The notes: generated by a model from the letters alone, not told the origin. A stretch of DNA of 64,000 nt from Flavobacterium fontis (GCF_900129405.1 NZ_FQVQ01000006.1:109415-173414); one strand, 5' to 3'. Counted from the stretch's first letter, positions 35,578 through 44,078 are shown. Program-made: numbers and translations.

Positions 35578-36162
35578 TTATAATTTAAAATAATATCGCG
35601 CCAGCCAATGTTGTAAAATTGTTTTTCCCATGGGCGTTAAAATGCTCTCCGGATGGTATTGAACTCCGTAAACAGGCAAGTCCGTATGCCGAATAGACAT
35701 AGGGTGACCCTCAGGGGTTTGCGCGGTTACTATCAAAGTTTCGGGAAGTGAAGCCGGGTCGATAATCCACGAATGATAACGTCCAACGGTGAGTTGCTGC
35801 GGAAGATTTTGGTAGAGTACATCCGTTGGATCGGAGATGTCAATAACAGTTGCAACGCCATGGTGTACAGTGTTTAAATTCTGTAGTTTGGCCCCGAATA
35901 CTTCACCAATAGCTTGCATACCAAGACAGATGCCTAAAATGGCTTTTTCGCGGGCATAACGGGCAATTACCGCGTTTAAAATTCCTGCTTCATGGGGTAG
36001 TCCAGGACCGGGAGAAAGTACAATATGATCAAAGGCCGCGACTTCCTCGAGTGTGATTTCATCGTTGCGATACACCACAACAGGAGCTCCAAGAGCTTCG
36101 ATGTAATGCCGTAAATTGTAAGTAAAACTGTCGTAGTTGTCTAGGAGTAATATGGGCTTCAT
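35578..36162 (-). CDS. pabA: Glutamine amidotransferase of aminodeoxychorismate/anthranilate synthase (PabA/TrpG)
   Basis: A 194-aa class I glutamine amidotransferase. LLDNYDSFTYNL at the start, LSPGPGLP, the catalytic Cys79 in ILGICLGMQ, and YHPESIL carrying His and Glu of the triad. It feeds ammonia to chorismate in folate (PabB) or tryptophan (TrpE) synthesis. It stands alone here, away from trp genes, which favours the folate role, but the family does not separate the two by sequence. Confidence 0.85.
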   Translation of the reverse strand: MKPILLLDNYDSFTYNLRHYIEALGAPVVVYRNDEITLEEVAAFDHIVLSPGPGLPHEAGILNAVIARYAREKAILGICLGMQAIGEVFGAKLQNLNTVHHGVATVIDISDPTDVLYQNLPQQLTVGRYHSWIIDPASLPETLIVTAQTPEGHPMSIRHTDLPVYGVQYHPESILTPMGKTILQHWLARYYFKL

Positions 36163-36184
36163 GGCTTCAAAGATAGGGAGAAAA

Positions 36185-36214
36185 ATAAAAAAGCCCCAGC
36201 AGGAACTGAGGCTT
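36185..36214 (-). terminator. Terminator of the marR-nitroreductase-yceI operon
   Basis: On the minus strand AAGCCTCAG pairs with CTGGGGCTT (one G-U) and a T-run follows, 23 bp after the yceI stop. Confidence 0.72.
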
Positions 36215-36236
36215 AAAATTCGTATTTGATTTGGAA

Positions 36237-36800
36237 TTAGAACTGGATAGTTACCGTTAAATCAAATTCGTCGTTGATGGTTTTGTCACCCAAGTTGTCA
36301 AAGAAACTACCTGAACCGTATTTGATACCGTATTTTGTACGGTCGATTTTAAAGCTTGTAGTGGCGGTTGAACCGTTTACTTTCAATTCAAAAGTTACAG
36401 GAGCTGTTACATCTTTAATGGTCAAGTCAGCTGTCACCACATAAGTGCCGTTTCCTTTGTCAACCAATTTTTTGAAAACCAATTTTGACGTAGGGTATTT
36501 CTCTGTTCCGAAGAAGTCGTCAGCTTTCAAGTGACCATTTAATTTACCTTGGTATTCTCCTTGTAAATCAGTAGTATTGATAGAATTCATGTCTACTACA
36601 AATGAACCTCCTGTTAATTTTTTTCCTTTGAAAATTAAGGTACCTCCTTTGAAGTCTACGACGCCATTGTGTTGGCCGGTAACTTTTTTACCAACCCATT
36701 CGATTTTACTTTTTGCAACATCGATTTTTTTGTTTTGCGCTGATGCGATGGTAGCGGTGGCTACGAATAAAGCTACTGCAATTGTTCTCAATTTTTTCAT
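36237..36800 (-). CDS. YceI family periplasmic protein
   Basis: A 187-aa protein with a signal peptide (ending ASAQ). VDVAKSKIEWVGKKVTGQHNG-type opening, LKADDFFGTEKYPTSKLVFKK and LTIKDVTAPVTFEL are YceI hallmarks. The family is a lipocalin-like barrel that binds polyisoprenoids or amphiphiles. Last gene of a three-gene operon with a nitroreductase and a MarR regulator, a pairing that suggests induction by a quinone-like or aromatic compound. Confidence 0.9.
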   Translation of the reverse strand: MKKLRTIAVALFVATATIASAQNKKIDVAKSKIEWVGKKVTGQHNGVVDFKGGTLIFKGKKLTGGSFVVDMNSINTTDLQGEYQGKLNGHLKADDFFGTEKYPTSKLVFKKLVDKGNGTYVVTADLTIKDVTAPVTFELKVNGSTATTSFKIDRTKYGIKYGSGSFFDNLGDKTINDEFDLTVTIQF

Positions 36801-36827
36801 GATTGTAAATATTAAATTAGTGTTGAA

Positions 36828-37460
36828 TTAAAGGGTTTCAAATAATTGGGATTCGCTTTTACGAACTTTTGGGGCGTGCTGTGTAGCATCGTCATGGTGA
36901 CGGTATCCAATGGCACAAACCACAGCTGCGTTGAGGTTGCGTTCGTTTAAGCCTAAGATTTGGTTGTACTGTTGTGCATCAAAACCTTCCATTGGGGTTG
37001 TGTCAATTTTGAGCTCAGCCGCCGCATTCATCAAATTACTTAAGGCAATATACGTTTGTTTGGCTGTCCAAACGTTGCGCGCTTCTTCAGGAATAGCATT
37101 GATGGTGTTTTTCATGAAATCCATGTATCCTTGTACATCGCTCAAGGCAATACCACGGGTTTGTACCATATTCTCAAAATACGCATCGATTTGCTCGTTT
37201 CCAAGGTTTAATTCATTGGCAAACACTACCAAATGCGAGGCATCTACAATTTGAGATTGTCCCCATGAGGCAGGTTGCAATTGGGCACGAAGCTCCGGAT
37301 TTTCTACAAAAATTACTTTGTACGGTTGTAAACCATACGAAGAAGCAGATAAGTTGATCGCATCTTTCAAGGTGGCAATGTCGGCGTCACTCACTTTGCG
37401 CGTTGCATCGTATTTTTTGGTGGCATAACGCCAACGGGCATTTTGATTAAATTCACTCAT
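36828..37460 (-). CDS. NAD(P)H-dependent nitroreductase family flavoprotein
   Basis: A 210-aa nitroreductase: RYATKKYD at the start (FMN contacts), LSASSYGLQPYKVIFV, a central QTYIALSNLMNAAAELKIDTTPMEGF and CAIGYRHHDDATQHAPKVRKS at the end. Resembles NfsB/dihydropteridine reductase-type enzymes that reduce nitroaromatics and quinones using FMN. Six bp after marR, 27 bp before yceI. Confidence 0.9.
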   Translation of the reverse strand: MSEFNQNARWRYATKKYDATRKVSDADIATLKDAINLSASSYGLQPYKVIFVENPELRAQLQPASWGQSQIVDASHLVVFANELNLGNEQIDAYFENMVQTRGIALSDVQGYMDFMKNTINAIPEEARNVWTAKQTYIALSNLMNAAAELKIDTTPMEGFDAQQYNQILGLNERNLNAAVVCAIGYRHHDDATQHAPKVRKSESQLFETL

Positions 37461-37466
37461 AGCAAA

Positions 37467-37928
37467 TTACATTTTAAGGGTTCTAAATTTTTCTAATAAA
37501 TCGTTGAGTTGGATGATTTCCTCCTGGTTCAAGTTTTGGGCAAAAAGTTGCTCGTGTGCCAACACTATCGGTTCCAATTCTTCAAGCAAGGCCAACCCTT
37601 TGTCAGTGATTAACACCTCCATTTTTCGGCGGTTGTTGGGACAAACATTACGCGTTACCAAACCTTTTAAAAGCAATTTATCAATCAAACGCGTGGTATT
37701 GCTGTTTTTGGTAATCATGCGCTCTTGAATCACACACATGTTCGCCGGATTCCCTTTTTGTCCCCTTAAAATGCGCAAGACATTGTATTGCTCACCCGAG
37801 AGTTCGAAAGGCTTTAGCGTTTCATAAAATTTTTCAGCGACCACATTTTGGGTATACATCAAATTTAAGATGACCCGTTTGGCATCATCCAAAGAAACAT
37901 TCGATTTTATAATCTCTTCAATCTTCAT
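37467..37928 (-). CDS. MarR family transcriptional regulator
   Basis: A 153-aa winged-helix protein: LSGEQYNVLRILRGQKGNPANMCVIQERMITKNSNTTRLIDKLLLKGLVTRNVCPNNRRKMEVLITDKG is the MarR wHTH core, given here only to show its span at residues about 43-110. Cys62 and Cys97 are present. It heads the operon with nitroreductase and yceI and is preceded by two matching palindromes, so autorepression released by an aromatic or oxidising ligand is likely (inference). Confidence 0.92.
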   Translation of the reverse strand: MKIEEIIKSNVSLDDAKRVILNLMYTQNVVAEKFYETLKPFELSGEQYNVLRILRGQKGNPANMCVIQERMITKNSNTTRLIDKLLLKGLVTRNVCPNNRRKMEVLITDKGLALLEELEPIVLAHEQLFAQNLNQEEIIQLNDLLEKFRTLKM

Positions 37929-37943
37929 AATTGTAATTACAAA

Positions 37944-37959
37944 ATTTGTAGGTACAAAT
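37944..37959. promoter_or_regulatory. Probable MarR operator 1
   Basis: ATTTGTA-GG-TACAAAT is a perfect 7-bp inverted repeat 15 bp upstream of the marR start. A minus-strand -7 box TACATTTG (37962-37955) overlaps it, so bound repressor would block the promoter. It shares TTGTA-N2-TACAA with the site at 37979. Confidence 0.6.
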
Positions 37960-37978
37960 GTATGATTATTTTAAATAC

Positions 37979-37990
37979 TTGTATATACAA
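37979..37990. promoter_or_regulatory. Probable MarR operator 2
   Basis: TTGTATATACAA is a perfect 12-bp palindrome with the same TTGTA-N2-TACAA pattern as operator 1, centred 33 bp from it, about three helical turns. Confidence 0.55.
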
Positions 37991-38014
37991 ATATGTGTTA
38001 TTTTTTTGTTAATC

Positions 38015-38027
38015 TTTTAAGATGGGA
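38015..38027 (+). repeat. 13-bp direct repeat, copy 1 (TTTTAAGATGGGA)
   Basis: Exactly repeated at 38585-38597, so the pair brackets the first MsrA-like gene. Could mark a past duplication or insertion at the left edge of the redox island. Confidence 0.5.
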
Positions 38028-38104
38028 TTTTGGCACAGGAGGTAAAATGCACTATTTTTGAAAAAAAAGACGCTAGCTCAGATAATAATTTGTTAATAAG
38101 AAAT

Positions 38105-38590
38105 ATGAAAAAAATAGGTTTTGGTGGAGGCTGTCATTGGTGTACAGAAGCCATATTTCAGGCTTTAAATGGCGTTGAGTCTGTGGAGCAGGGCTGGATC
38201 TCCTCATTGAACCCCTATGATACATTTTCAGAAGCCGTTATTGTCCATTTTAATGAAGGCATCACACTGGATGTGTTAATTGAAGTGCATCTGCTGACGC
38301 ATAGTAGCGCAAGCGCACACAGTATGCGTTACAAGTATCGTTCGGAAGTGTATTATATTGATCCCAATGATAAAGACACTATCGAAATAATAATCAATAA
38401 ACTGTCAAAGGAAAATGACACCAAATATATTACACAGACACTGCCCTTGGCAGACTTCAGATTGAATTCGGAGCGTTTCCTCAATTATTATAAAAAAGAC
38501 AAACAGAAACCTTTCTGCCAAACCAATATAAATCCTAAACTAGCTGCAATACGCAAAACATTCGGTCATCATATTCGAAATGATTTTTAA
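38105..38590 (+). CDS. Divergent MsrA-family protein (GGCHWC active site)
   Basis: A 161-aa protein from the ATG at 38105; the 25 upstream in-frame codons are not part of the family. It starts like MsrA but with GGCHWC (Cys10, Cys13) where normal enzymes have GGCFWG. SSASAHSMRYKYRSEVYY resembles the MsrA RSxxY region. The usual EDYHQDY segment is replaced by NSERFLNYYKKDKQKPFC, with a late Cys that could resolve the sulfenate. It may be a peptide methionine sulfoxide reductase with altered specificity or a two-cysteine redox protein. It is the first gene of the redox island and stands about 100 bp before trx with a separate promoter between. Confidence 0.75.
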   Translation: MKKIGFGGGCHWCTEAIFQALNGVESVEQGWISSLNPYDTFSEAVIVHFNEGITLDVLIEVHLLTHSSASAHSMRYKYRSEVYYIDPNDKDTIEIIINKLSKENDTKYITQTLPLADFRLNSERFLNYYKKDKQKPFCQTNINPKLAAIRKTFGHHIRNDF

Positions 38591-38597
38591 GATGGGA
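38585..38597 (+). repeat. 13-bp direct repeat, copy 2 (TTTTAAGATGGGA)
   Basis: Covers the stop codon of the divergent MsrA gene; identical to 38015-38027. Confidence 0.5.
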
Positions 38598-38651
38598 AGA
38601 ATTGCCAAAATATCGGGTGATAACGGTAAGAGAAAGGGTATTGCCGTATAT

Positions 38652-38659
38652 TAACTTTG
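38652..38659 (+). promoter_or_regulatory. Candidate -7 box of the trx-msr-gap operon
   Basis: TAACTTTG fits TAnnTTTG and lies 31 bp before the trx start. No well-spaced TTG -33 element was found, which would be consistent with activator dependence, for example on the AraC protein encoded at the end of the cluster (inference). Confidence 0.4.
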
Positions 38660-38690
38660 TGGAGTTAGATAACAATTAAAGTTTTTAGTT

Positions 38691-39017
38691 ATGAGAAAAA
38701 TAGAAAGTAAACAGGAATTTGAAGAAACAATTCAAAAAGAAGCAAGCGTAGTTGTAGATTTTTACGCCGACTGGTGTGGTCCTTGCCAGACGCTATTACC
38801 CACATTGGATGACCTGTCCAAAGACTTTGAGGGGAAGGTCAAAATAGTTAAAGTTAATGTTGATAATCAACAGGAACTTGCCCAGCGTTTTGGTGTGCGT
38901 AGCATCCCCACATTGATCTTTTTCAAGAACCAAAAAGCTGTGGAGACCATAGTAGGTCTTCGAACCAAGGATGAACTTCAAAAGAAGATATCCGCGTTGG
39001 AAATAGGAAATAAATAG
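38691..39017 (+). CDS. trxA: Thioredoxin
   Basis: A 108-aa thioredoxin with the canonical active site ADWCGPC (Cys29, Cys32), VKVNVDNQQELAQRFGVRSIPTL with the cis-Pro, and no signal peptide. It would supply electrons to the MsrA and MsrB enzymes encoded directly downstream (21 bp gap). Confidence 0.95.
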   Translation: MRKIESKQEFEETIQKEASVVVDFYADWCGPCQTLLPTLDDLSKDFEGKVKIVKVNVDNQQELAQRFGVRSIPTLIFFKNQKAVETIVGLRTKDELQKKISALEIGNK

Positions 39018-39038
39018 TAACATTCAAAATAAATAGTT

Positions 39039-39485
39039 ATGTTAAACTGGAATGATATCATCAAGTTCGTAAACAAAGGTAATCCTGTTCCGACTCGCAG
39101 GGTGGAAAAAACAGACGAGGAATGGAAAGAACTGTTAAGCCCCGATTCGTATTTTGTTACCAGGGGGAAGGGTACTGAGCGAGCACATAGTTCGGATATG
39201 TGCGGCTTATTTGAACCGGGTAAATATGAATGTATCAGTTGTGGAACACCTTTGTTTGATGCAACTGAAAAATTTAACAGCACTTCTGGCTGGCCTTCTT
39301 TCACTCAGCCCATAGCTGTTGAAAATATTGCCTACCATAAGGATGGTGGTTATGGTATGATAAGAGTGGAAACGACCTGCAATGTCTGTGATGCGCATTT
39401 GGGCCATGTTTTTCCGGATGGTCCTGCACCAAGTGGTCTTAGATACTGTATCAATGCCGTGGCGCTTAAGAAAGTAGAGGGCTGA
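39039..39485 (+). CDS. msrB: Peptide-methionine (R)-S-oxide reductase MsrB
   Basis: A 148-aa MsrB. Zinc site Cys65/Cys68 (CISC) and Cys114/Cys117 (CNVC), catalytic Cys137 in RYCINA, and a possible resolving Cys55 (DMCGLF). SGWPSFTQPI and HLGHVFPDGPAP are family hallmarks. No signal peptide: cytoplasmic. It reduces the R epimer of methionine sulfoxide, complementing the MsrA genes that follow. Confidence 0.96.
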   Translation: MLNWNDIIKFVNKGNPVPTRRVEKTDEEWKELLSPDSYFVTRGKGTERAHSSDMCGLFEPGKYECISCGTPLFDATEKFNSTSGWPSFTQPIAVENIAYHKDGGYGMIRVETTCNVCDAHLGHVFPDGPAPSGLRYCINAVALKKVEG

Positions 39486-39548
39486 GATCTCTCAAGCATT
39501 TCAGATCAAAAATTTTAAAGAACTTAAATAAAATAAAAGCTATAAGTA

Positions 39549-40040
39549 ATGGAAAATTTGAAAAAAGCATATTTGGCGGGTGGATGTTTCTGGGGCATGG
39601 AAGATCTTTTCAGAGCACGTCCTGGCGTAATTAATACCGAAGTCGGGTACTTAGGGGGACAGAACGATAATCCCACCTACGAGTATCATCCCGGCCATGC
39701 AGAGGGTGTTGAAATTACCTATGATCCAAGCAAGACAACTTATAGGGAGTTATTGGATTATTTTTTCAGGGTACATGATCCCAGCACGGTAGATAGGCAG
39801 GGCAATGACAGGGGCAAAAGTTACCGCTCGGCACTATTCATTCAGAACGATGAAGAAGGAAATGATGCCGTGGAAATGATCAAATTAGTTGATGATTCGC
39901 AACGCTGGCCTGGAAAGGTAGTAACGACATTGGAGCCGTTCACAAAATTTTGGCCTGCCGAAGACTACCATCAAGATTATCTGGTCAAAAATCCGAATGG
40001 CTACACCTGCCACTTTGAGCGCTTTGGAACTTTTTTGTAA
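39549..40040 (+). CDS. msrA: Peptide-methionine (S)-S-oxide reductase MsrA, cytoplasmic
   Basis: A 163-aa MsrA with catalytic Cys13 in [23 protein letters not shown] and the [12 protein letters not shown] segment. No signal peptide. A C-terminal Cys in YTCHFERF may recycle the active site. Second of three MsrA-family genes in this cluster; it lies 63 bp after msrB. Confidence 0.96.
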   Translation: MENLKKAYLAGGCFWGMEDLFRARPGVINTEVGYLGGQNDNPTYEYHPGHAEGVEITYDPSKTTYRELLDYFFRVHDPSTVDRQGNDRGKSYRSALFIQNDEEGNDAVEMIKLVDDSQRWPGKVVTTLEPFTKFWPAEDYHQDYLVKNPNGYTCHFERFGTFL

Positions 40041-40044
40041 AGCA

Positions 40045-40254
40045 ATGAACAAAGTAACGGCAGAAATTTACCAGCTGCATCCCGATCGGTATATATTGGT
40101 CTCTGGACAGGAGGAAGGCGCACCTACATGCCCTTATGAAAATGTCCAACAATGGGTTGGCTATGATACCTTAACCAAAGAATATATTCGGTTTACAAAG
40201 TCGGTATACAAAAAGCTTGTTGAAGAAATGGAAAATAAAAAAATAAAGATATGA
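40045..40254 (+). CDS. Unknown 69-aa protein between two msrA genes
   Basis: The ATG at 40045 is 4 bp after the msrA stop, and the stop overlaps the next msrA start (ATGA at 40251), so it is embedded in the operon with translational coupling. Sequence features: HPDRYILVSGQEEGAPTCPY, then WVGYDTLTKEYIRFTKSVYKKLV, one Cys, no signal or membrane segment. No known domain recognised. Confidence 0.7.
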   Translation: MNKVTAEIYQLHPDRYILVSGQEEGAPTCPYENVQQWVGYDTLTKEYIRFTKSVYKKLVEEMENKKIKI

Positions 40255-40910
40255 ATATAGTAGTTTTCTTATCGACCGCACTCGGCTTCTTCGCCATGAC
40301 AGGTTGTAGCAACAGTATGAGTAACAAAGCCGAGCATAATAAGGGCTTGGAAGAAAAAGTAAGCATTACTGAAATGACAGGCAATAGCGATAGCACGGAC
40401 GTTATCTATTTTGCCGGAGGATGTTTCTGGGGAACAGAGCATTTTTTTAAACAGGTAGATGGTGTTATCGCTACCGAAGTAGGCTTTGCCAATGGCCGTA
40501 CCGACAATCCGACATATGAGGATGTAGTACAGAAAAATACGGGCTACGCTGAAACCGTAAAGGTTACATACGATGCTGAAAAATTGGATTTGAATCTGTT
40601 ACTTGATTTGTATTTCCTTGCTATTGATCCTACGAGCGTAAATAAACAGGGTAATGATATCGGTGATCAGTACCGTACGGGCATTTATTACACCTCAGGC
40701 CAGCAGTTACCACTTATAAACCAACGGATAAATAAAGAGGCGGCAAAACATATCAGAGCTATAGCAGTTGAAGTAACCCCCATAAAGAAATATTATAAAG
40801 CCGAGGATTACCATCAAGACTACCTGGATAAGAATCCGGGAGGATACTGCCATATTAATCCGGCACTTTTTAAAGTGGCGAAGGAAGCTAATAAGGCAAC
40901 CAATAAATGA
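40251..40910 (+). CDS. msrA: MsrA lipoprotein (exported methionine sulfoxide reductase)
   Basis: A 219-aa MsrA with an N-terminal lipoprotein signal (FFAMTGC, Cys19) and a linker before the catalytic domain. Catalytic Cys58 lies in FAGGCFWGTEHF; GNDIGDQYRTGIYY and [16 protein letters not shown] complete the family pattern. The lipoprotein signal places it in the cell envelope, so the cluster covers both cytoplasm and periplasm. It would need electrons from an envelope thiol pathway not seen here. Confidence 0.92.
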   Translation: MNIVVFLSTALGFFAMTGCSNSMSNKAEHNKGLEEKVSITEMTGNSDSTDVIYFAGGCFWGTEHFFKQVDGVIATEVGFANGRTDNPTYEDVVQKNTGYAETVKVTYDAEKLDLNLLLDLYFLAIDPTSVNKQGNDIGDQYRTGIYYTSGQQLPLINQRINKEAAKHIRAIAVEVTPIKKYYKAEDYHQDYLDKNPGGYCHINPALFKVAKEANKATNK

Positions 40911-40938
40911 TAATATCATCAAAAAACTATAAAAAATC

Positions 40939-41934
40939 ATGAAAAAAGTAGCAATCAACGGATTTGGTCGCATAGGAAGGGCAGCATTAAAACTGATTTT
41001 TGAAACCGATGACCTTGAAGTCGTCGCCATAAACGATTTGATGTCGGTAGAAAATGCAGCATATCTGCTTAAATACGACAGTAACTATGGTAAGTATGCT
41101 AAAGATGTTAAATTTGAAGGAGACAGCTTATTTGTGGGGGATAAAGAAATCAAGTATTCCAGTCTACGCAACATTTTAGAGTTACCATGGAAAGCACTCA
41201 ATGTAGACGTTGTTATTGAAAGTACCGGCATATTTACCAACAGTGCCGATGCTGAAGGGCATATTCTGGCTGGTGCTAAAGCAGCTGTAATTTCAGGTCC
41301 TACAAAAGACACTCCAACAGTTGTTTATGGCGTAAATACTACAGATGATAAGACATTGGTCTTTTCTTGTGCAAGTTGTACGACCAATAACATCAGCCCT
41401 GTAATAGAAATTTTGGGAAGAAGGTTAGGTATAAAAAAAGCAATTCTTAATACCATACATGGATATACTGCTTCACAAAGCCTTGTCGATGCGCCTTCGA
41501 AAAAAGAGCCACGCATGGGTAGAGCGGCCGGCTTGAATCTGGCACCGGCTGCTACGGGAGCAGCCATAGCGACTACTAAAGTATTACCTCAGTACGCCGG
41601 AAAGTTCGACGGCGTTGCCATTAGAGTTCCCGTCCCTGTTGGCTCCATTTCGGATATTACTTTTATTGCTGAGAGACCTACCACGGTTGAGGAAATCAAT
41701 CAGATTCTGTCAGAAGAAGCGACCACAGAACGGTATAAAAAAGTGATCGCTGTAACAAATGAACCCCTTGTATCAACTGATATCATAGGAAGTGCTTTCG
41801 CTTCTACCGTAGATTTAGAAATGACAAGGGTTGTTGATGGAGACCTAGTGAAAATAATGGCTTGGTATGACAATGAATGGGGATTTACCAATCAGATGAT
41901 CAGACAGATTCAATCAATATGGCAACCTGAATAA
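40939..41934 (+). CDS. gap: Type I glyceraldehyde-3-phosphate dehydrogenase with unusual active-site cysteines
   Basis: A 331-aa GAPDH: Rossmann motif INGFGRIGR, Asp33 (AINDL) favouring NAD+, catalytic Cys147, HGYTASQSLVDAP with the active-site His, and NEWGFTNQM near the end. The active-site segment reads SCASCTTNNISP instead of the usual SNASCTTNCLAP: the conserved second Cys four residues after the catalytic one is Asn151, and a new Cys144 lies three residues before it. That second Cys takes part in disulphide inactivation in several GAPDHs, so the change may matter for oxidant tolerance. It lies within the Msr/Trx operon, 28 bp after msrA, not with glycolytic genes. Confidence 0.95.
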   Translation: MKKVAINGFGRIGRAALKLIFETDDLEVVAINDLMSVENAAYLLKYDSNYGKYAKDVKFEGDSLFVGDKEIKYSSLRNILELPWKALNVDVVIESTGIFTNSADAEGHILAGAKAAVISGPTKDTPTVVYGVNTTDDKTLVFSCASCTTNNISPVIEILGRRLGIKKAILNTIHGYTASQSLVDAPSKKEPRMGRAAGLNLAPAATGAAIATTKVLPQYAGKFDGVAIRVPVPVGSISDITFIAERPTTVEEINQILSEEATTERYKKVIAVTNEPLVSTDIIGSAFASTVDLEMTRVVDGDLVKIMAWYDNEWGFTNQMIRQIQSIWQPE

Positions 41935-42015
41935 ACTGATTTAAGCGCACATGCTTACGTCGATTAACTGCATTCCCCTTCTGAAAAGGATAGGGGAATT
42001 TTGATATTTATTGTT

Positions 42016-42471
42016 ATGGAAATTTTGAACAACCAAATCCAACCCTGGCATTTGGAAAGTATCGGACAGAAAGATCTTCCACATTACGATAGCTTCAAAG
42101 GAAAACCCTTATTGATCTTGTTTTTCTATTTAGGCTGTCCGGGATGTGTAGGAAGAGCTATCCCATTTGCCAATAAAATGGCGTATGAACACGGGGACAA
42201 GATGAACGTATTAGGGATTCATAGCAATTTTGAAGGTCCCGAATATACCAATGATGAAATTATTGAAAATTTAAAGTCATTGCATGTTAGGTTTCCGGTT
42301 TTTAGGGATGCCGGTATGGCCACCACTTTTCACGATTACCAAGCCGGGGGGACACCTCACTGGGTTTTGGTAGATAAAAACGGTAAGGTAGTCCGTTCCA
42401 TATTTGGTTCGGATCCCAATCGAGCATTATTATGGTTAGATTACGCAATTATTGAAGAGTTGGAAAAGTGA
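42016..42471 (+). CDS. Thioredoxin-like redoxin with CPGC motif
   Basis: A 151-aa thioredoxin-fold protein from the ATG at 42016 (an upstream TTG adds five residues). The active site is CPGC (Cys41, Cys44) in LILFFYLGCPGCVGRA, followed by VLGIHSNFEGPEYTND, and GTPHWVLVDKNGKVV with the cis-Pro. It looks like a TlpA/AhpC-type redoxin without a signal peptide, so cytoplasmic. It follows gap by 80 bp and precedes cysS by 44 bp in the same direction. Confidence 0.82.
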   Translation: MEILNNQIQPWHLESIGQKDLPHYDSFKGKPLLILFFYLGCPGCVGRAIPFANKMAYEHGDKMNVLGIHSNFEGPEYTNDEIIENLKSLHVRFPVFRDAGMATTFHDYQAGGTPHWVLVDKNGKVVRSIFGSDPNRALLWLDYAIIEELEK

Positions 42472-42515
42472 ATTAGAATTTACCTTCAAAACATTGCAAC
42501 TTTTGAATATTCAAT

Positions 42516-43997
42516 ATGACTATATATAAAGATCATCCACTGAAAATATATAACTCACTTTCGAACGAAAAAGAAATATTCACACCGATTCAAGATGGTC
42601 ACGTTGGGATGTATGTCTGCGGTCCGACGGTGTACAGTAATGTACATCTTGGTAATGTAAGGACATTCCTCTCGTTCGATATCATCTATCGCTATCTTCT
42701 GCATTTAGGCTATAAAGTCCGTTATGTGCGTAATATCACTGATGTAGGACACCTGGTTGATGATGCAGATAGCGGTGAAGATAAAATTGCAAAAAGAGCG
42801 CGTTTGGAACAACTTGAACCAATGGAAATTGTTCAACGCTATACCGTTGATTTCCATGATATCTTCCAAAAATTCAACCTTTTGCCGCCAAGCATTGAAC
42901 CAACGGCGACCGGTCACATGATTGAGCAAATCAATGTCATACAGAACATCATAGATAAGGGCTATGCCTACGAATCGAATGGATCGGTATATTTCGACGT
43001 GGCAAAGTATAGTGAGGATTACGATTATGGTGTGCTCAGCCATCGGGACCTGATACACACGCTTGATAACTCCAGACCACTTGACGGCCAGTCTGACAAA
43101 CGGAATGAACAGGATTTTGCGCTATGGAAGCGTGCTGATCCACACCATATAATGCGCTGGCCTTCGCCGTGGAGCGATGGTTTTCCGGGATGGCATACGG
43201 AGTGCACCACAATGAGCACAAAATACCTTGGGCAAAGATTTGACATCCACGGTGGAGGTATGGATCTGAAATTTCCACATCATGAATGTGAAATAGCTCA
43301 GGGAGAAGCCTCCACGGGCCATGCACCGGTTAACTACTGGCTGCATGCCAATATGTTAACGCTGAATGGAAAGAAAATGTCCAAATCTAGTGGAAATAAT
43401 ATTCTGCCAGATGAGATTTTGGCTGGCGACAATCCTGTTCTTAGCAAAGCGTTTTCAGCTTCGGTGACGCGTTTTTTTATGTTACAAACGCATTATCGAA
43501 GTATTATGGATTTTTCGAATGAGGCGATCCTGGCTGCTGAAAAAGGATACGACCGCCTGATGAAAGCGATAAATAGCTTATCGAAGCTTGAGCCTGGAAA
43601 TAGATCGACACTCGACATCGCTGGTTGGGAAGCCAAATGTTATGAGGCGTTGGATGACGATTTTAATACGCCGATACTTATCTCACACCTTTTTGAAGGC
43701 GTTACGTATATTAATCAACTGAAAGACAAGACTGCCATACTTTCAGCAACCGATCTGGAACATTTCAATAAAGGTATTTCAACCTTTGTTTTTGACGTAC
43801 TAGGATTGGAAATGAGATCGGGTGTGTATGACAGCTACGCTGAAAAACTCGACGGGACAATCAAATTACTAATTGAAATTAGGAATAAGGTGCGAGCAGA
43901 TAGAAACTTTACTTTGTCAGATCAGATACGCAACCGACTCGCTGAGTTAGCTATCAAATTGAATGATTCAAAGGAAGAAACAACTTTTAACTATTGA
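42516..43997 (+). CDS. cysS: Cysteinyl-tRNA synthetase
   Basis: A 493-aa class I synthetase: [17 protein letters not shown] (Zn ligand Cys35 and HIGH-equivalent HLGN at 44-47), [10 protein letters not shown] and [18 protein letters not shown] (remaining Zn ligands Cys, His, Glu), and [10 protein letters not shown] at 286-295. A DALR-like anticodon-binding region makes up the C-terminus. It charges tRNA-Cys. Its place in a redox cluster, with base usage unlike the flanks, suggests a second, horizontally acquired copy next to the chromosomal one; that other copy is not in the window. The zinc-thiolate active site makes CysRS sensitive to oxidants and metals. Confidence 0.95.
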   Translation: MTIYKDHPLKIYNSLSNEKEIFTPIQDGHVGMYVCGPTVYSNVHLGNVRTFLSFDIIYRYLLHLGYKVRYVRNITDVGHLVDDADSGEDKIAKRARLEQLEPMEIVQRYTVDFHDIFQKFNLLPPSIEPTATGHMIEQINVIQNIIDKGYAYESNGSVYFDVAKYSEDYDYGVLSHRDLIHTLDNSRPLDGQSDKRNEQDFALWKRADPHHIMRWPSPWSDGFPGWHTECTTMSTKYLGQRFDIHGGGMDLKFPHHECEIAQGEASTGHAPVNYWLHANMLTLNGKKMSKSSGNNILPDEILAGDNPVLSKAFSASVTRFFMLQTHYRSIMDFSNEAILAAEKGYDRLMKAINSLSKLEPGNRSTLDIAGWEAKCYEALDDDFNTPILISHLFEGVTYINQLKDKTAILSATDLEHFNKGISTFVFDVLGLEMRSGVYDSYAEKLDGTIKLLIEIRNKVRADRNFTLSDQIRNRLAELAIKLNDSKEETTFNY

Positions 43998-44078
43998 TCT
44001 GATTTAAAGATTCGCTTTAAATTAAATTGTGTTTTGAGATTATATGTATTTTTGATAATAATATAGAAGTACTTTAAA

